This document shows, piece by piece, positions 1 through 9,014 of a DNA stretch of 64,000 nt (position 1 is the stretch's first letter; every line of letters starts with the position of its first letter). The position numbers were made by a program, and so were the translations under genes. Below the pieces are notes generated by a model. The model did no database searches. It had not been told where the DNA came from and saw only the letters and a program-made list of their open reading frames with translations. The stretch is from an uncultured Opitutales bacterium (GTDB lineage Bacteria; Verrucomicrobiota; Verrucomicrobiia; Opitutales; Seribacteraceae): positions 111,022 to 175,021 of the forward strand of contig CALSTX010000006.1 of the NCBI GenBank assembly GCA_943789375.1. The letters run 5' to 3'.

Positions 1-1
1 T

Positions 2-715
2 CGTAAAGCAGGTATGGAGCGAGGAGACCTTCTTGGCATAAATGGTAAGATTTTTACAGGGCAAGGCCAAGCAATCCAAGCAAATGCAGCTTCGAATGCA
101 AGGGTGCTTGTTGTCGGCAACCCATGTAATACCAATTGTCTGATTGCGATGAATAATGCCCCAGATGTTCCCCGTGACCGCTGGTTTGCGATGACGCGTC
201 TAGATGAAAATCGAGCGGCGGCTCAACTAGCCGCGAAAGCGGATCGTCAGGTTTCAGAAGTTTCTAATGTTACCATTTGGGGGAATCATTCTGCCACACA
301 ATATCCGGATTACTACAATGCAAAAATTGGTGGGCAATCCGCTCCTGAAGTTATTTCTGATGACACTTGGGCTCATGTTAACTTTATCCCCACGGTTCAG
401 CAACGGGGTGCCGCAATTATTCAGGCAAGAGGTGCTTCCTCTGCCGCTTCGGCTGCCAATGCTGCCATTGATACTGTCAAATCGCTGACCAACCCTACTC
501 CTGAAGGCAATTGGAATAGTGTATGTGTTGCATCTGATGGAAGTTATGGCACCAAGGAGGGACTGATCACATCGTTCCCAATTCGTTCAGATGGAGAAAA
601 TTGGGAGATTGTTCAAAATTTAACAATTAATGACTTTAGCCGAGAAAAAATCGATGCTTCAGTAAATGAACTTGCTGAAGAGCGTGATATGGTCAGTGAC
701 TTATTGCCTAGTTAA
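2..715 (+). CDS. mdh: malate dehydrogenase, 5'-truncated by window edge
   Basis: Frame open from base 2; [36 protein letters not shown] and [12 protein letters not shown] are typical of NAD-dependent malate dehydrogenase. Confidence 0.93.
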   Translation, partial: RKAGMERGDLLGINGKIFTGQGQAIQANAASNARVLVVGNPCNTNCLIAMNNAPDVPRDRWFAMTRLDENRAAAQLAAKADRQVSEVSNVTIWGNHSATQYPDYYNAKIGGQSAPEVISDDTWAHVNFIPTVQQRGAAIIQARGASSAASAANAAIDTVKSLTNPTPEGNWNSVCVASDGSYGTKEGLITSFPIRSDGENWEIVQNLTINDFSREKIDASVNELAEERDMVSDLLPS

Positions 716-767
716 TTGTTGATAATTCCTTTCACTTTTCTTTTGGCATTTGGTCAAAAGAAAATCT

Positions 768-1280
768 TCAAGTTAGATGTTGCAGGCGGTGTTCGTACAT
801 TCGTACATCATGGTATTGACCAAACTTGAACCCACCCTCATGGAGTACACCTGCAACTTGAAAGCCTAATTTTTCATGCAATCTTACCGAACCAGGATTT
901 GGTAACACCACAAGGCCGTAGGCACGATGAACATCTTGGGTTAGCTTAAGGTTTTGGAGAAGGGCGGAATATACCTTCTCCCCAATCCCTTCCCCAGTAT
1001 GATCTGGATGTAAGTAAATACTTGTCATGACCGAGGGTGCGTAAGCAGGGCGTTGATGAAAACGCAAACTGGCGGCATAACCCACCACCTGACACTTTTT
1101 TTCTGCCACCATTAATTGGTAGCGTCCTCCGTTTGAAAATTGAGTAAACCATGTTTTGCGATTTTCAAGAGAGAGTTCGACCATTTCAAAGGTTACCACG
1201 GTCTTTAAGATGTAGTAATTTAAAATGTCCCGAAGGGCAGGTAAATCAGATTCTAATCCTCTGCGGATGGTAGTTTCCAT
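768..1280 (-). CDS. GNAT family N-acetyltransferase (phosphinothricin acetyltransferase-like)
   Basis: 170 aa; IYLHPDHTGEGIGEKVYSALL acetyl-CoA binding motif, NPGSVRLHEKLGFQVAGVLHEGGFKFGQYHDVRMYE. Confidence 0.85.
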   Translation of the reverse strand: METTIRRGLESDLPALRDILNYYILKTVVTFEMVELSLENRKTWFTQFSNGGRYQLMVAEKKCQVVGYAASLRFHQRPAYAPSVMTSIYLHPDHTGEGIGEKVYSALLQNLKLTQDVHRAYGLVVLPNPGSVRLHEKLGFQVAGVLHEGGFKFGQYHDVRMYEHRLQHLT

Positions 1281-1291
1281 AATAAAAGAGA

Positions 1292-1378
1292 TGGTACCCG
1301 GAGAGGGGGTCGAACCCTCACTCCCTCGCGGGAACCGGATTTTGAATCCGGCGCGTCTACCAATTCCGCCATCCGGGC
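1292..1378 (-). tRNA. tRNA-Leu (anticodon CAA), CCA encoded
   Basis: Reverse complement GCCCGGATGGCGGAATTGGTAGACGCGCCGGATTCAAAATCCGG...GGTTCGACCCCCTCTCCGGGTACCA; acceptor stem, long variable arm and TTCAAAA anticodon loop. Confidence 0.95.
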
Positions 1379-1586
1379 ACTTGATATAACTAATGGTAAA
1401 ATTTTATGTATTTGCAACCCTTGAGTTTTGGTAAACCAAACTGACTCATTTTAGCTGTGATCATACCTTGTATGCCTTCACAGACTCTTGAATTCTTCCA
1501 GCAAGCAAGGGGCTTAAGCGCCTAAGTCCACAAGAAATGCCGCTTTTAGCAAGATAGGCCTCGGATTTGGTCTGAGTGGATTGAAA

Positions 1587-1961
1587 CTAAAGGTCGCTTG
1601 GGGTTAGTTTTTCCGCGTCTTTCCAAAGGTGGTCCAATGCATAGTTTTCACGCTGTTCTTTTGAAAATAGGTGAACCACAAAGTCAATGGCATCTAGGAT
1701 AAGCCATCCACTTGGTTGAAACCGGTCTTTTGATAAGATTTCTATATTATTTTCTTTCAAGGTTTTTTCTACATTGTTGCGCAGAGCCTTGAGGTGAGGA
1801 TCGGAAGTCCCGGTTGCGATAATGAAGCAATCTGTAAGAGGAGACTTTTCCCCAAAATAGAGAAGTTGGAGATCTTCCGCTTTCTTATCAAGTAATGCTT
1901 CACAAGCAAGGGATAGGTTTTGCCTGAGTTCTTTTTTATTTTTAGGAATTGAAAAACTCAT
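1587..1961 (-). CDS. rsfS: ribosome silencing factor RsfS
   Basis: 124 aa; DCFIIATGTSDPHLKALRNNVE and GWLILDAIDFVVHLFSKEQRENYALDHLWKDAE. Confidence 0.92.
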   Translation of the reverse strand: MSFSIPKNKKELRQNLSLACEALLDKKAEDLQLLYFGEKSPLTDCFIIATGTSDPHLKALRNNVEKTLKENNIEILSKDRFQPSGWLILDAIDFVVHLFSKEQRENYALDHLWKDAEKLTPSDL

Positions 1962-1963
1962 AT

Positions 1964-2575
1964 TTAATTCGAGTAGGTTAATAAATGTTTGGTTTGGAGA
2001 TAGGTGTAAACATCGTCGGGAACCATGCCTTTGATGGAGTCGCCTCTATGGAGATGATCGCGAATAGATGTGGAAGAAGCTGAAAATAACGAGTTATTCA
2101 TTAAAGTAAAGCTAAGCTCAGGGAAGGAGGGATGGGAAGGATGAAGATGATCCCTTGCAAAAACAATAAAATGAACAGCTAGGGATAGTTCATTAAGAAA
2201 CTTCCATTTGGATAATCGAACGAACTGATCGTAGCCAATAAGTAGAAGGATCTCCGCATCTGGGTATAACTTTTTGACCTCTTGGATCGTTTGCCAGGTG
2301 TAAGAGGTTTGTTTTTGATTTATTTCAAAATCGAAAATACTTATTTTTGGGTTCTTTTTCGCTACCAGCCTAACCATCTCAAGCCTTTGCTCGGCCGTGA
2401 ATAAAGGTGGATGGTTTCGTAGTGGTGCCTGATAAGCTGGGCACAGAAGAAGTTGATCTAATTGAAATTCTTTGATCGCTTCTTCAGAAATGAATTTATG
2501 ACCATTGTGGATAGGGTCAAATGTTCCCCCTAAAAAACCAATTTTGCGCAGAGGTGGGCCAGATAAATTAGGCAT
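1964..2575 (-). CDS. nadD: nicotinate-nucleotide adenylyltransferase
   Basis: GFLGGTFDPIHNGH nucleotidyltransferase motif and SSTSIRDHLHRGDSIKGMVPDDVYTYL. Confidence 0.93.
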   Translation of the reverse strand: MPNLSGPPLRKIGFLGGTFDPIHNGHKFISEEAIKEFQLDQLLLCPAYQAPLRNHPPLFTAEQRLEMVRLVAKKNPKISIFDFEINQKQTSYTWQTIQEVKKLYPDAEILLLIGYDQFVRLSKWKFLNELSLAVHFIVFARDHLHPSHPSFPELSFTLMNNSLFSASSTSIRDHLHRGDSIKGMVPDDVYTYLQTKHLLTYSN

Positions 2576-2581
2576 GCAAAA

Positions 2582-3937
2582 TTACAGTGCCCGTCCTTCA
2601 GATTTTTCAAATAAGGTAAACATTCTACCTTTCCTGAAATAAGTGACCTGCCCAGAAGAAGAGACGACAAGAGCGAGAGAATCAGTGACAAATGTAATAG
2701 CTGCCGCTGCCGCGTGGCGGGTACCGAGACCTCCGGGTAAATCAATTTCATCTGCCTTAGCTTGGATTAAACATCCAGCTGATTCAACCACGCCATCTCC
2801 TCGCAAAATAAAGGCACCATCAATCAAGGCTAGTTCCTTAATGGTCTCATCCATAAAAGGGTTCAATATACTACGATCCTCAGCTCCGTATCCGTGGAAT
2901 GGGTTAAGTACCAATTGTTTAGATCTTTTAATCACTTCTTCGTGATCACCGAGCACGAACATAGCTCCGATTGACTGCCCCTCGCGTCCAGCGGTAGCCA
3001 GGTCGGTCGCGATAGCGGTAATTCTCTCTAAGGCTTCAGCCGAAACATCATTGGGTAACATCTCATCACCCTGTCCAATTACAGATTCAAACTCTTCATC
3101 TACATCAACGACCAGAACAGTATCAAATTGCCCACTTCCGGGTATCCCTCCAATACAGCAAACTCGATCTTGGAAACCGAAAATATCACGGGTTAAGCCA
3201 AGGAGGATGGCTGCTCGTAACTGTGACAACCGAGAACGGGATAATGTACGCACCGCAAGGGTAGCATCCGCACGATGATGTGCTTGATCTTCTTCTGACA
3301 CTCCTTCTCCCGCCAAAACAACCTTAAATGTAGGAAACGTCATTCTTGGAGCTAAGCTTGGAGGAAACACATCCGTAAAAACTAAAATAGTTGAGCATTC
3401 TGCAGCCTTAGCTATTTTTGCAGCTTCGTCTGTCAAGAGTTTGTTAAATTTGGTTCTCCTTCGGGCTGGGCGGTCATCAGTTCCAATAAAAGCACTTCTA
3501 ACTGCGGTCTTAAACTCAGCTTTTTCCCGTGCCATCCACAACTGATCCATGGTAGATTTGTCTTGGAATGTGCGGGCAAGGGAAGCAAGGAAGGAAAGGT
3601 AATTCTTCGCTTTTTTACTAGCCAGAAGAAGAAAAACAAATCGGATATCTTCGTAACTGTCTTTCCCTTCGAAAGTGAGCCCAGCAGGGCATCTGCCAAT
3701 AGCCAGGGCGTAAGGTCTTTTCATGTCAACCCGAGCATGGGGGAGGGCCACACCTTCCCCGATGTAGCTAGTCATTGAATGCTCGCGATCCACTAGCTCA
3801 TTGAGTACTTTTCTTCGTTTGGGGGCAGTTGGAAGTGCGGTTCCAAAGGTGTTTAATAGTTCAGAGTATGCAGATTTTAAATCTTTACTGGAAAGATCAA
3901 TAATTCGATTACTCGCAATGTATAAGTCAATTCTCAT
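2582..3937 (-). CDS. PTS EIIA-like domain fused to a diadenylate cyclase (DAC/DisA_N) domain
   Basis: N-terminus SYIGEGVALPHARVDMKRPYALAIG (EIIA type 2 active-His context); C-terminus IDGAFILRGDGVVESAG and LPGGLGTRHAAAAAITFVTDSLALVVSSSGQVTYFRKG (DAC DGA and GTRH motifs). Confidence 0.85.
   Translation of the reverse strand: MRIDLYIASNRIIDLSSKDLKSAYSELLNTFGTALPTAPKRRKVLNELVDREHSMTSYIGEGVALPHARVDMKRPYALAIGRCPAGLTFEGKDSYEDIRFVFLLLASKKAKNYLSFLASLARTFQDKSTMDQLWMAREKAEFKTAVRSAFIGTDDRPARRRTKFNKLLTDEAAKIAKAAECSTILVFTDVFPPSLAPRMTFPTFKVVLAGEGVSEEDQAHHRADATLAVRTLSRSRLSQLRAAILLGLTRDIFGFQDRVCCIGGIPGSGQFDTVLVVDVDEEFESVIGQGDEMLPNDVSAEALERITAIATDLATAGREGQSIGAMFVLGDHEEVIKRSKQLVLNPFHGYGAEDRSILNPFMDETIKELALIDGAFILRGDGVVESAGCLIQAKADEIDLPGGLGTRHAAAAAITFVTDSLALVVSSSGQVTYFRKGRMFTLFEKSEGRAL
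2603..3010 (-). other. predicted DAC (c-di-AMP synthase) domain within 2582..3937
   Basis: DGA motif at 2813..2821 and GTRH motif at 2714..2725 (minus strand); domain limits approximate. Confidence 0.75.
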
Positions 3938-3992
3938 CGCTCAAAGGCAGGCTAGCCGGCATACGGCATGCCGAAAAAAAAAAACGGGCAAT

Positions 3993-4460
3993 TTACTTTT
4001 CCCACTCGAGGGCACCGCTTTTTAATTCGTAAATTAAGCCCGCAACAAGCACGAATGTGAAGAAAAGCATTGGCCCTAAGATTGGAATCCCTGCCGCCAC
4101 AAAATCACGGTGCGTTAATACCCAAGGGATTAGGAAAACTACATCAATATCAAATAGGATAAAAAGCATAGCCGTAACATAAAACTTTACAGAATAACGA
4201 GTTTCTCCCTTTGTATCAGCAGCTAATCCACATTCATAGGGAGAATCCTTGATTTTACTCCGAGTAGCACGCTGACCGAAGATATGACTAGCAACAAGTA
4301 TTCCTACACCGATGCTGAGAGCAATGAATATTTGTATTAAAACGGGTAAATAATCGCTTAATGTCACGCCGCAATTTTTACTGGAATGTAAGTGCTGGGC
4401 AAGATTATTCGTTTTATTGAATACATTCCTTGCATTCTGAATGCTTGCCTTTCCTACCAA
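3993..4460 (-). CDS. nuoA: NADH-quinone oxidoreductase subunit A (true start probably downstream of the listed ORF start)
   Basis: SPYECGLAADTKGETRYSVKFYVTAMLFILFDIDVVFLIPW is the NuoA signature. Confidence 0.9.
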   Translation of the reverse strand: MVGKASIQNARNVFNKTNNLAQHLHSSKNCGVTLSDYLPVLIQIFIALSIGVGILVASHIFGQRATRSKIKDSPYECGLAADTKGETRYSVKFYVTAMLFILFDIDVVFLIPWVLTHRDFVAAGIPILGPMLFFTFVLVAGLIYELKSGALEWEK

Positions 4461-4521
4461 TAATACCTTTAAAAGGTGTATGAATTTAAATTACCGTTCT
4501 CTTAAGGATAAAAAAAATAAA

Positions 4522-4905
4522 ATGAAAAAAAAGGCTTTTACCTTAGTTGAGATTTTAATTGTACTTGCTCTGATTGGAATAATTGCAGGTTTATCCATGA
4601 GTAATATAGGTAGTATCTTTGGTGGTTCTAAAGTGAAAGCCGCTCAGCAGTGGGTAAATAGTACAGGAGAGGCTTATGTCACGAGTTATCTCACCTTGGT
4701 TGGGGAGTACCCAAATAGTTTAAGCGATTTACGAACTCCTCCAAGCGGTATCCCTCCCTTTGTCAAACGGGCATCTGACTTAAATGATCCCTGGAAGAAC
4801 CCATACCAATACCGTTATCCTGGTACAAATAACCCAAGCAGCTTTGATTTATTTACATCTGCTCCTGATGGAAAAGTAATTGGTAATTGGGATACCGGAA
4901 ATTGA
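4522..4905 (+). CDS. gspG: type II secretion major pseudopilin GspG-like
   Basis: MKKKAFTLVEILIVLALIGIIAGLS prepilin N-terminus; DPWKNPYQYRYPGTNNPSSFDLFTSAPDGK is the GspG calcium-binding-type C-terminus. Confidence 0.9.
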   Translation: MKKKAFTLVEILIVLALIGIIAGLSMSNIGSIFGGSKVKAAQQWVNSTGEAYVTSYLTLVGEYPNSLSDLRTPPSGIPPFVKRASDLNDPWKNPYQYRYPGTNNPSSFDLFTSAPDGKVIGNWDTGN

Positions 4906-5446
4906 GTTGACTTCGCTGAAGCGGGTAAAATCCATTCAAGCTTTTAGCTTGATCGAGATATTGCTCGTTCTTGCTTTACTTTCGGTTCTTGCCGGAGTAG
5001 TTGCTGGAAACTTAGGAGCTTTTATTAAGGGAGCGAACTATGAACCCCCCCAACGTGTTTTAAAGAAAGCAGTTTTGGATGCTGTTTATTTCAGCAGTGA
5101 ACGTAAGCGAGCAACTTTTCTTAGCTATGATGAAGAAAATGCTACCTTCTTGGTAAGCGATTCGATGGGTGGAACTTTGGCAGAGCACCGAGTGTATCAG
5201 GACTTAGGTGACGAAATTAAACAAGATGGGGCTAATATTCCCAAAGTGTCCTTTCTAGCAGTTGGGCCACTTTCTGGCGTTGATGGAGATGACTCCAAAT
5301 ATGATGAGGACGAGTTGTTACTTCAACGCATACCATTCCACTCTGGTAGCAGTATTCCATTTCAGGCAACTTTGGAATTTGGAGGTCAAGAAACTGAAAT
5401 GTATTTTGATCCATTTTCGGGCTATGTTCTAAAAGGTGAGGAATGA
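4880..5446 (+). CDS. gspH: type II secretion pseudopilin, GspH-like (start uncertain)
   Basis: QAFSLIEILLVLALLSVLAGVVAG prepilin N-terminus; position in gsp cluster. Confidence 0.75.
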   Translation: MVIGIPEIELTSLKRVKSIQAFSLIEILLVLALLSVLAGVVAGNLGAFIKGANYEPPQRVLKKAVLDAVYFSSERKRATFLSYDEENATFLVSDSMGGTLAEHRVYQDLGDEIKQDGANIPKVSFLAVGPLSGVDGDDSKYDEDELLLQRIPFHSGSSIPFQATLEFGGQETEMYFDPFSGYVLKGEE

Positions 5447-5943
5447 AATGTTTTCGGGTTAAAATACATTCTTCGACCCAAGGCTTTATGCTCATTGAGG
5501 TCTTGGTGGCTTTGGCATTATTTGGAATGGCTTCCGTTTTTTTAGTGGATGGAATTTCTGTGGCATCTCGTACAATGAGACTAATGAAGGATACCAGGGA
5601 AATGGAACAAGATCTTCTTTGGGCAAGGAGTCAGATCTTCAAAGAACATCGATACGAAGAGCTTGAAGATGGAGGAGAGATCGAAGCCTTGACCATTGGT
5701 GAGATTCTTTGGGAAACTGAAATTGAAATGACCAATGTACTGGATCTGTACAGGGTTAAATTATCCCTAGAATACGACGGGAATGATGAGCTGGGCATAG
5801 ATTCTGGTACTAGGGTTTCGACGATGTTGATTCTTCGTCCTGGTTGGGCAAATGGGTCAGATTTTTCCACTGAACGCACCCGATTGCTTGAGGATAAAAA
5901 GGATAAGATTCGAAATATGAGAGAGGAGAGGCAAAGGAAGTGA
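5443..5943 (+). CDS. gspI: type II secretion pseudopilin, GspI-like
   Basis: TQGFMLIEVLVALALFGMASVFLVDG; size and order; short overlaps with both neighbours. Confidence 0.75.
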   Translation: MKCFRVKIHSSTQGFMLIEVLVALALFGMASVFLVDGISVASRTMRLMKDTREMEQDLLWARSQIFKEHRYEELEDGGEIEALTIGEILWETEIEMTNVLDLYRVKLSLEYDGNDELGIDSGTRVSTMLILRPGWANGSDFSTERTRLLEDKKDKIRNMREERQRK

Positions 5944-6650
5944 GGAAAAGTGGATTTTCGATGATCGAGCTTTTGTTAGCTATGGCTATTGGTGGAATGC
6001 TTTTGCTTGCCGCGGTCTCCTTGCTCGTAACCGTTTCACAAGCATGGGCAAATCGGCCTGCAACTCGAGATGCATTTGATGCCCATGTTAACGGTGTGGC
6101 TAACTTCTTACATGCAACATTGGAGGAAGCTAGTTTACCCACTGCAAGGGGTAAGAATGATGCGATTGTAGACCTCCAACGTCCCGTAGGTTTTTCAGAT
6201 TCAGATGAGCCTCTTATTCACTTTTATCTTCGGGAAGCTCCTCCCTTGTTTGTTTGGCCAAAAGGTGTTGCAACCCGAGTGCATACCTATCTTCAAATTG
6301 ATGAAGGAGAGGGCTTATCTTTCCTGTGGTTTTCTGAATTGCAGGAATTGGAGAAAAACGAGAAAGGGAAACTAGAGCCAGAAGATGAAAGTGATCTGAT
6401 GAAGACGCCAATTAGTAAATTCTGCAGTGAAGTTTTCTACTGTTACTATGGAGATGAGGACGATAAAGAGGGCGATAGTAAGGAATGGGATATCAAGGAT
6501 GAGTTGGAAGAAAATATTCAAACTGGGAAATACCGAATTCCTGCCTTTATAAAATTAGTTTTTAGGTGGCCGGAAGAAGATCTAGAGCGTACGATTACCT
6601 TGGCTGTCGAATCTATTTCACCCAATGGGTTGCAGGAGGATCCTTTTTGA
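5940..6650 (+). CDS. gspJ: type II secretion pseudopilin, GspJ-like (GTG start)
   Basis: KSGFSMIELLLAMAIGGMLLLAA prepilin N-terminus; order. Confidence 0.72.
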   Translation: MRKSGFSMIELLLAMAIGGMLLLAAVSLLVTVSQAWANRPATRDAFDAHVNGVANFLHATLEEASLPTARGKNDAIVDLQRPVGFSDSDEPLIHFYLREAPPLFVWPKGVATRVHTYLQIDEGEGLSFLWFSELQELEKNEKGKLEPEDESDLMKTPISKFCSEVFYCYYGDEDDKEGDSKEWDIKDELEENIQTGKYRIPAFIKLVFRWPEEDLERTITLAVESISPNGLQEDPF

Positions 6651-7729
6651 AAAGAAAAAACAATAAGCAAACGGGGTCTATTTTGATTTTTGTGCTTGTG
6701 TTGATTGTCCTGCTTTCCGTGATTGCGACCAGACTTATGCAGGAGACAATTCAAGAGATGCGTTATGTGAGCCAGCAGCATTTTCGAGATAATCTCAGGA
6801 CACATGCCTATTCCGTTTTAGACCTAAGTATTGGTGTACTTAATGAATTCAGGATGATCGAAAGAAACTTGCATGCTCCCTCTCAAGGTTGGGGTGACCC
6901 CCTTGGATACGCGGATATCGAGCCATTAGAGAGCAATGTGAAGTGGAATGTTAGGATCATTGATGAGTCAGGCAAAGTACCCTTCTCATCTGCCCGCGAA
7001 AAAGACATGGTCTACCTGTTTGCGACTATGGTTTCTGATGACTCTCTTGTAGATGAAGATGATGGCCAGCCTTTTTATGACGCCTTAATGGACTGGCAGG
7101 ATGCGGATGATAATGATCGTGATGAAGGTGCAGAGGATGACTACTATGAGGATTTATCTCCTCCTTACTTTACTCCTGGCCAGAAAATTGAGAATTTTGA
7201 AGAATTTAGAATGATTAAGGGCTTTGCATATGATTTTGATGACCCTGAAAACTCCGGTATTTTTTATGGAGAAGATGGACGGGAAAATCAAAATTTTAAA
7301 AACTTTCGGAATTCCTTTTCTTTTTTTCACGACGGTTCGATTAACATCAATGGTGCTCCAGAATTTTTACTTCGCTTCTTATGTGGAGAGAATGAAGGGC
7401 TCTACGAAGATTTAAAAGCCGGTCCCAGTTCTTACTCGAAAGAATCTAGTTTTTTTACATCTATGAACGATCCGGTACTTTCCCGAGTTTCTAAAAAAAG
7501 TGGGATAAGGTTGGGGACGAATGCAAGTATGTTTCGCTTGGTCATTACAGTGTCCAAGGGGAAGGCGAACTTTAAACTGCACGCAGTTGTCGGGGTTGAT
7601 GGAGTAGGAAATCGATCAACACCTACTAAAAGGAAGAAAAAAATTAAGCCAAGAAGTCAGCAGAATCAAAAAATTAAATACCCTTTTCGGGTTCTTTCCT
7701 TGAGGGAAAACGAGAATTTGATCGACTGA
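6647..7729 (+). CDS. gspK: type II secretion protein GspK-like (TTG start, overlaps gspJ)
   Basis: TGSILIFVLVLIVLLSVIATRL prepilin-like N-terminus without Glu5 (typical of GspK), WNVRIIDESGKVPFSS, ALMDWQDADDN. Confidence 0.8.
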   Translation: MKRKNNKQTGSILIFVLVLIVLLSVIATRLMQETIQEMRYVSQQHFRDNLRTHAYSVLDLSIGVLNEFRMIERNLHAPSQGWGDPLGYADIEPLESNVKWNVRIIDESGKVPFSSAREKDMVYLFATMVSDDSLVDEDDGQPFYDALMDWQDADDNDRDEGAEDDYYEDLSPPYFTPGQKIENFEEFRMIKGFAYDFDDPENSGIFYGEDGRENQNFKNFRNSFSFFHDGSININGAPEFLLRFLCGENEGLYEDLKAGPSSYSKESSFFTSMNDPVLSRVSKKSGIRLGTNASMFRLVITVSKGKANFKLHAVVGVDGVGNRSTPTKRKKKIKPRSQQNQKIKYPFRVLSLRENENLID

Positions 7730-7760
7730 AACCCTGAATTTAAATAAAAATTAATGCTGA

Positions 7761-9014
7761 ATGGAGGAAAATCCTGACAATGGCACCAGCCTACATTTCG
7801 GAGAATTACGCGAAATATCCCTTCTGATTCCAGGGGAGCACTTTTTTTGCGAAAATATCCCTTTACCCGACGGTACAAATGATAAAGATTTGGAAGTTCT
7901 TGCCACGCTTGCTTTAGAAGACGAATCTTTTTCTCCTTATCCGATCGAACAACTTGCATGGGGTTTCTTCGGCTCGGTCGAATATAGCCATATGATTGTA
8001 TTTGCCACCCCTTTTACAAAGTTACGAAGTCTAGGTTGGCAGAATTTAGAGTACTTTCGCAGAGTCTTCCCTTCATTTGTATCACTCCTGGGTGTAAAGT
8101 TTGATAAGCCGACCATTAGATTTTTATTATCGGAAGAAACATTGTCGGCTGCCGCTTATGAGGCAGGATGCATTGCTCCTCTGAACATCTTCTCCTTACC
8201 AACGGATAAAGAAGACCCAGAGTCCATTCAAGATGTTCGTGCAAAACTTCTCTCCTTGCTCGATTTAGAACAATTTGAATTAGAGCCAGATATCTTGGTT
8301 CTCGATGAGTTTTCCCGGACCAAGGACGGTTTTTTTAAGTTTGAACATACTTGGTTGGATGGGAATGACCCATCTTTAGAACTTCAGCAAGATGTTATGC
8401 TTGAGGCAGACGAACTTTGGAAAGTAGACCTTCGTCCTCCTTTATTCAAAGGATCGGAGCAAAAAAGAAGAAGGCTTTCCCGGATAAAATGGAATGCCAT
8501 GATAAGCTGGACTGTCGGTATGGCCGCGATTTTACTTATGCTTGCCGGAGTGAACTACCTTCGAGTTGTTTCTACAGGTAAAGCTTTAGAGTCCCAACAA
8601 ATGTTTTCTGAAGTGCCAAAGGTCCGGGAAGACCAAAAACTTCTAGAAAAACTGAGACAAAATAAGCTAGGGGGAATTGATGTTTTTGGTGCACTCGGTC
8701 GATTGGGAGCCCATCGAGGGATTGGTTCTGATGGTCCTGATCTTTGGTTTTCAGAGGCTCATTTTGAAAGCCGAAATGAGGTCAAGCTCGAAGGGCAGGG
8801 TAAAAACGTTGAAGCAATTAATAATTTCATCGAGCAATTGGAGCTAAAGAATGTTGCATTTATCAATAAAAACAGATCTGGAGATGAGATTAGAGAAATT
8901 GAAAGCGATGGGGGTAAGACTACTTTTAAAATCGAGTTCAAACTGATGGAGGAAAAGCAAGTCGAGGTAAGCGATGAGGCTGCATCCAATGAGGTGGGGC
9001 AGAAAGAAGGATGA
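7761..9014 (+). CDS. gspL: GspL/PilM-like type II secretion assembly protein
   Basis: 417 aa; single TM after a cytoplasmic domain (WNAMISWTVGMAAILLMLAGVNYL); between GspK and GspM. Confidence 0.6.
   Translation: MEENPDNGTSLHFGELREISLLIPGEHFFCENIPLPDGTNDKDLEVLATLALEDESFSPYPIEQLAWGFFGSVEYSHMIVFATPFTKLRSLGWQNLEYFRRVFPSFVSLLGVKFDKPTIRFLLSEETLSAAAYEAGCIAPLNIFSLPTDKEDPESIQDVRAKLLSLLDLEQFELEPDILVLDEFSRTKDGFFKFEHTWLDGNDPSLELQQDVMLEADELWKVDLRPPLFKGSEQKRRRLSRIKWNAMISWTVGMAAILLMLAGVNYLRVVSTGKALESQQMFSEVPKVREDQKLLEKLRQNKLGGIDVFGALGRLGAHRGIGSDGPDLWFSEAHFESRNEVKLEGQGKNVEAINNFIEQLELKNVAFINKNRSGDEIREIESDGGKTTFKIEFKLMEEKQVEVSDEAASNEVGQKEG

Noticed and set aside
1380-1586. Non-coding gap between tRNA-Leu and rsfS
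   Set aside because: Contains short palindromes (GCTTAAGC) but no convincing ncRNA or CRISPR-like repetition.
2643-3278. Antisense ORFs opposite the EIIA-DAC gene (2643..2945, 3051..3278)
   Set aside because: Low-complexity Ser/Thr/Arg shadows of a well-supported coding frame; no recognisable motif.
4441-4521. Extended N-terminus of the GspG ORF
   Set aside because: ATG at 4522 gives a standard short prepilin leader (MKKKA|FTLVE).
6566-6646. Extended N-terminus of the listed GspK ORF
   Set aside because: It lies inside gspJ; the TTG at 6647 places the prepilin-like hydrophobic segment at the N-terminus as expected.
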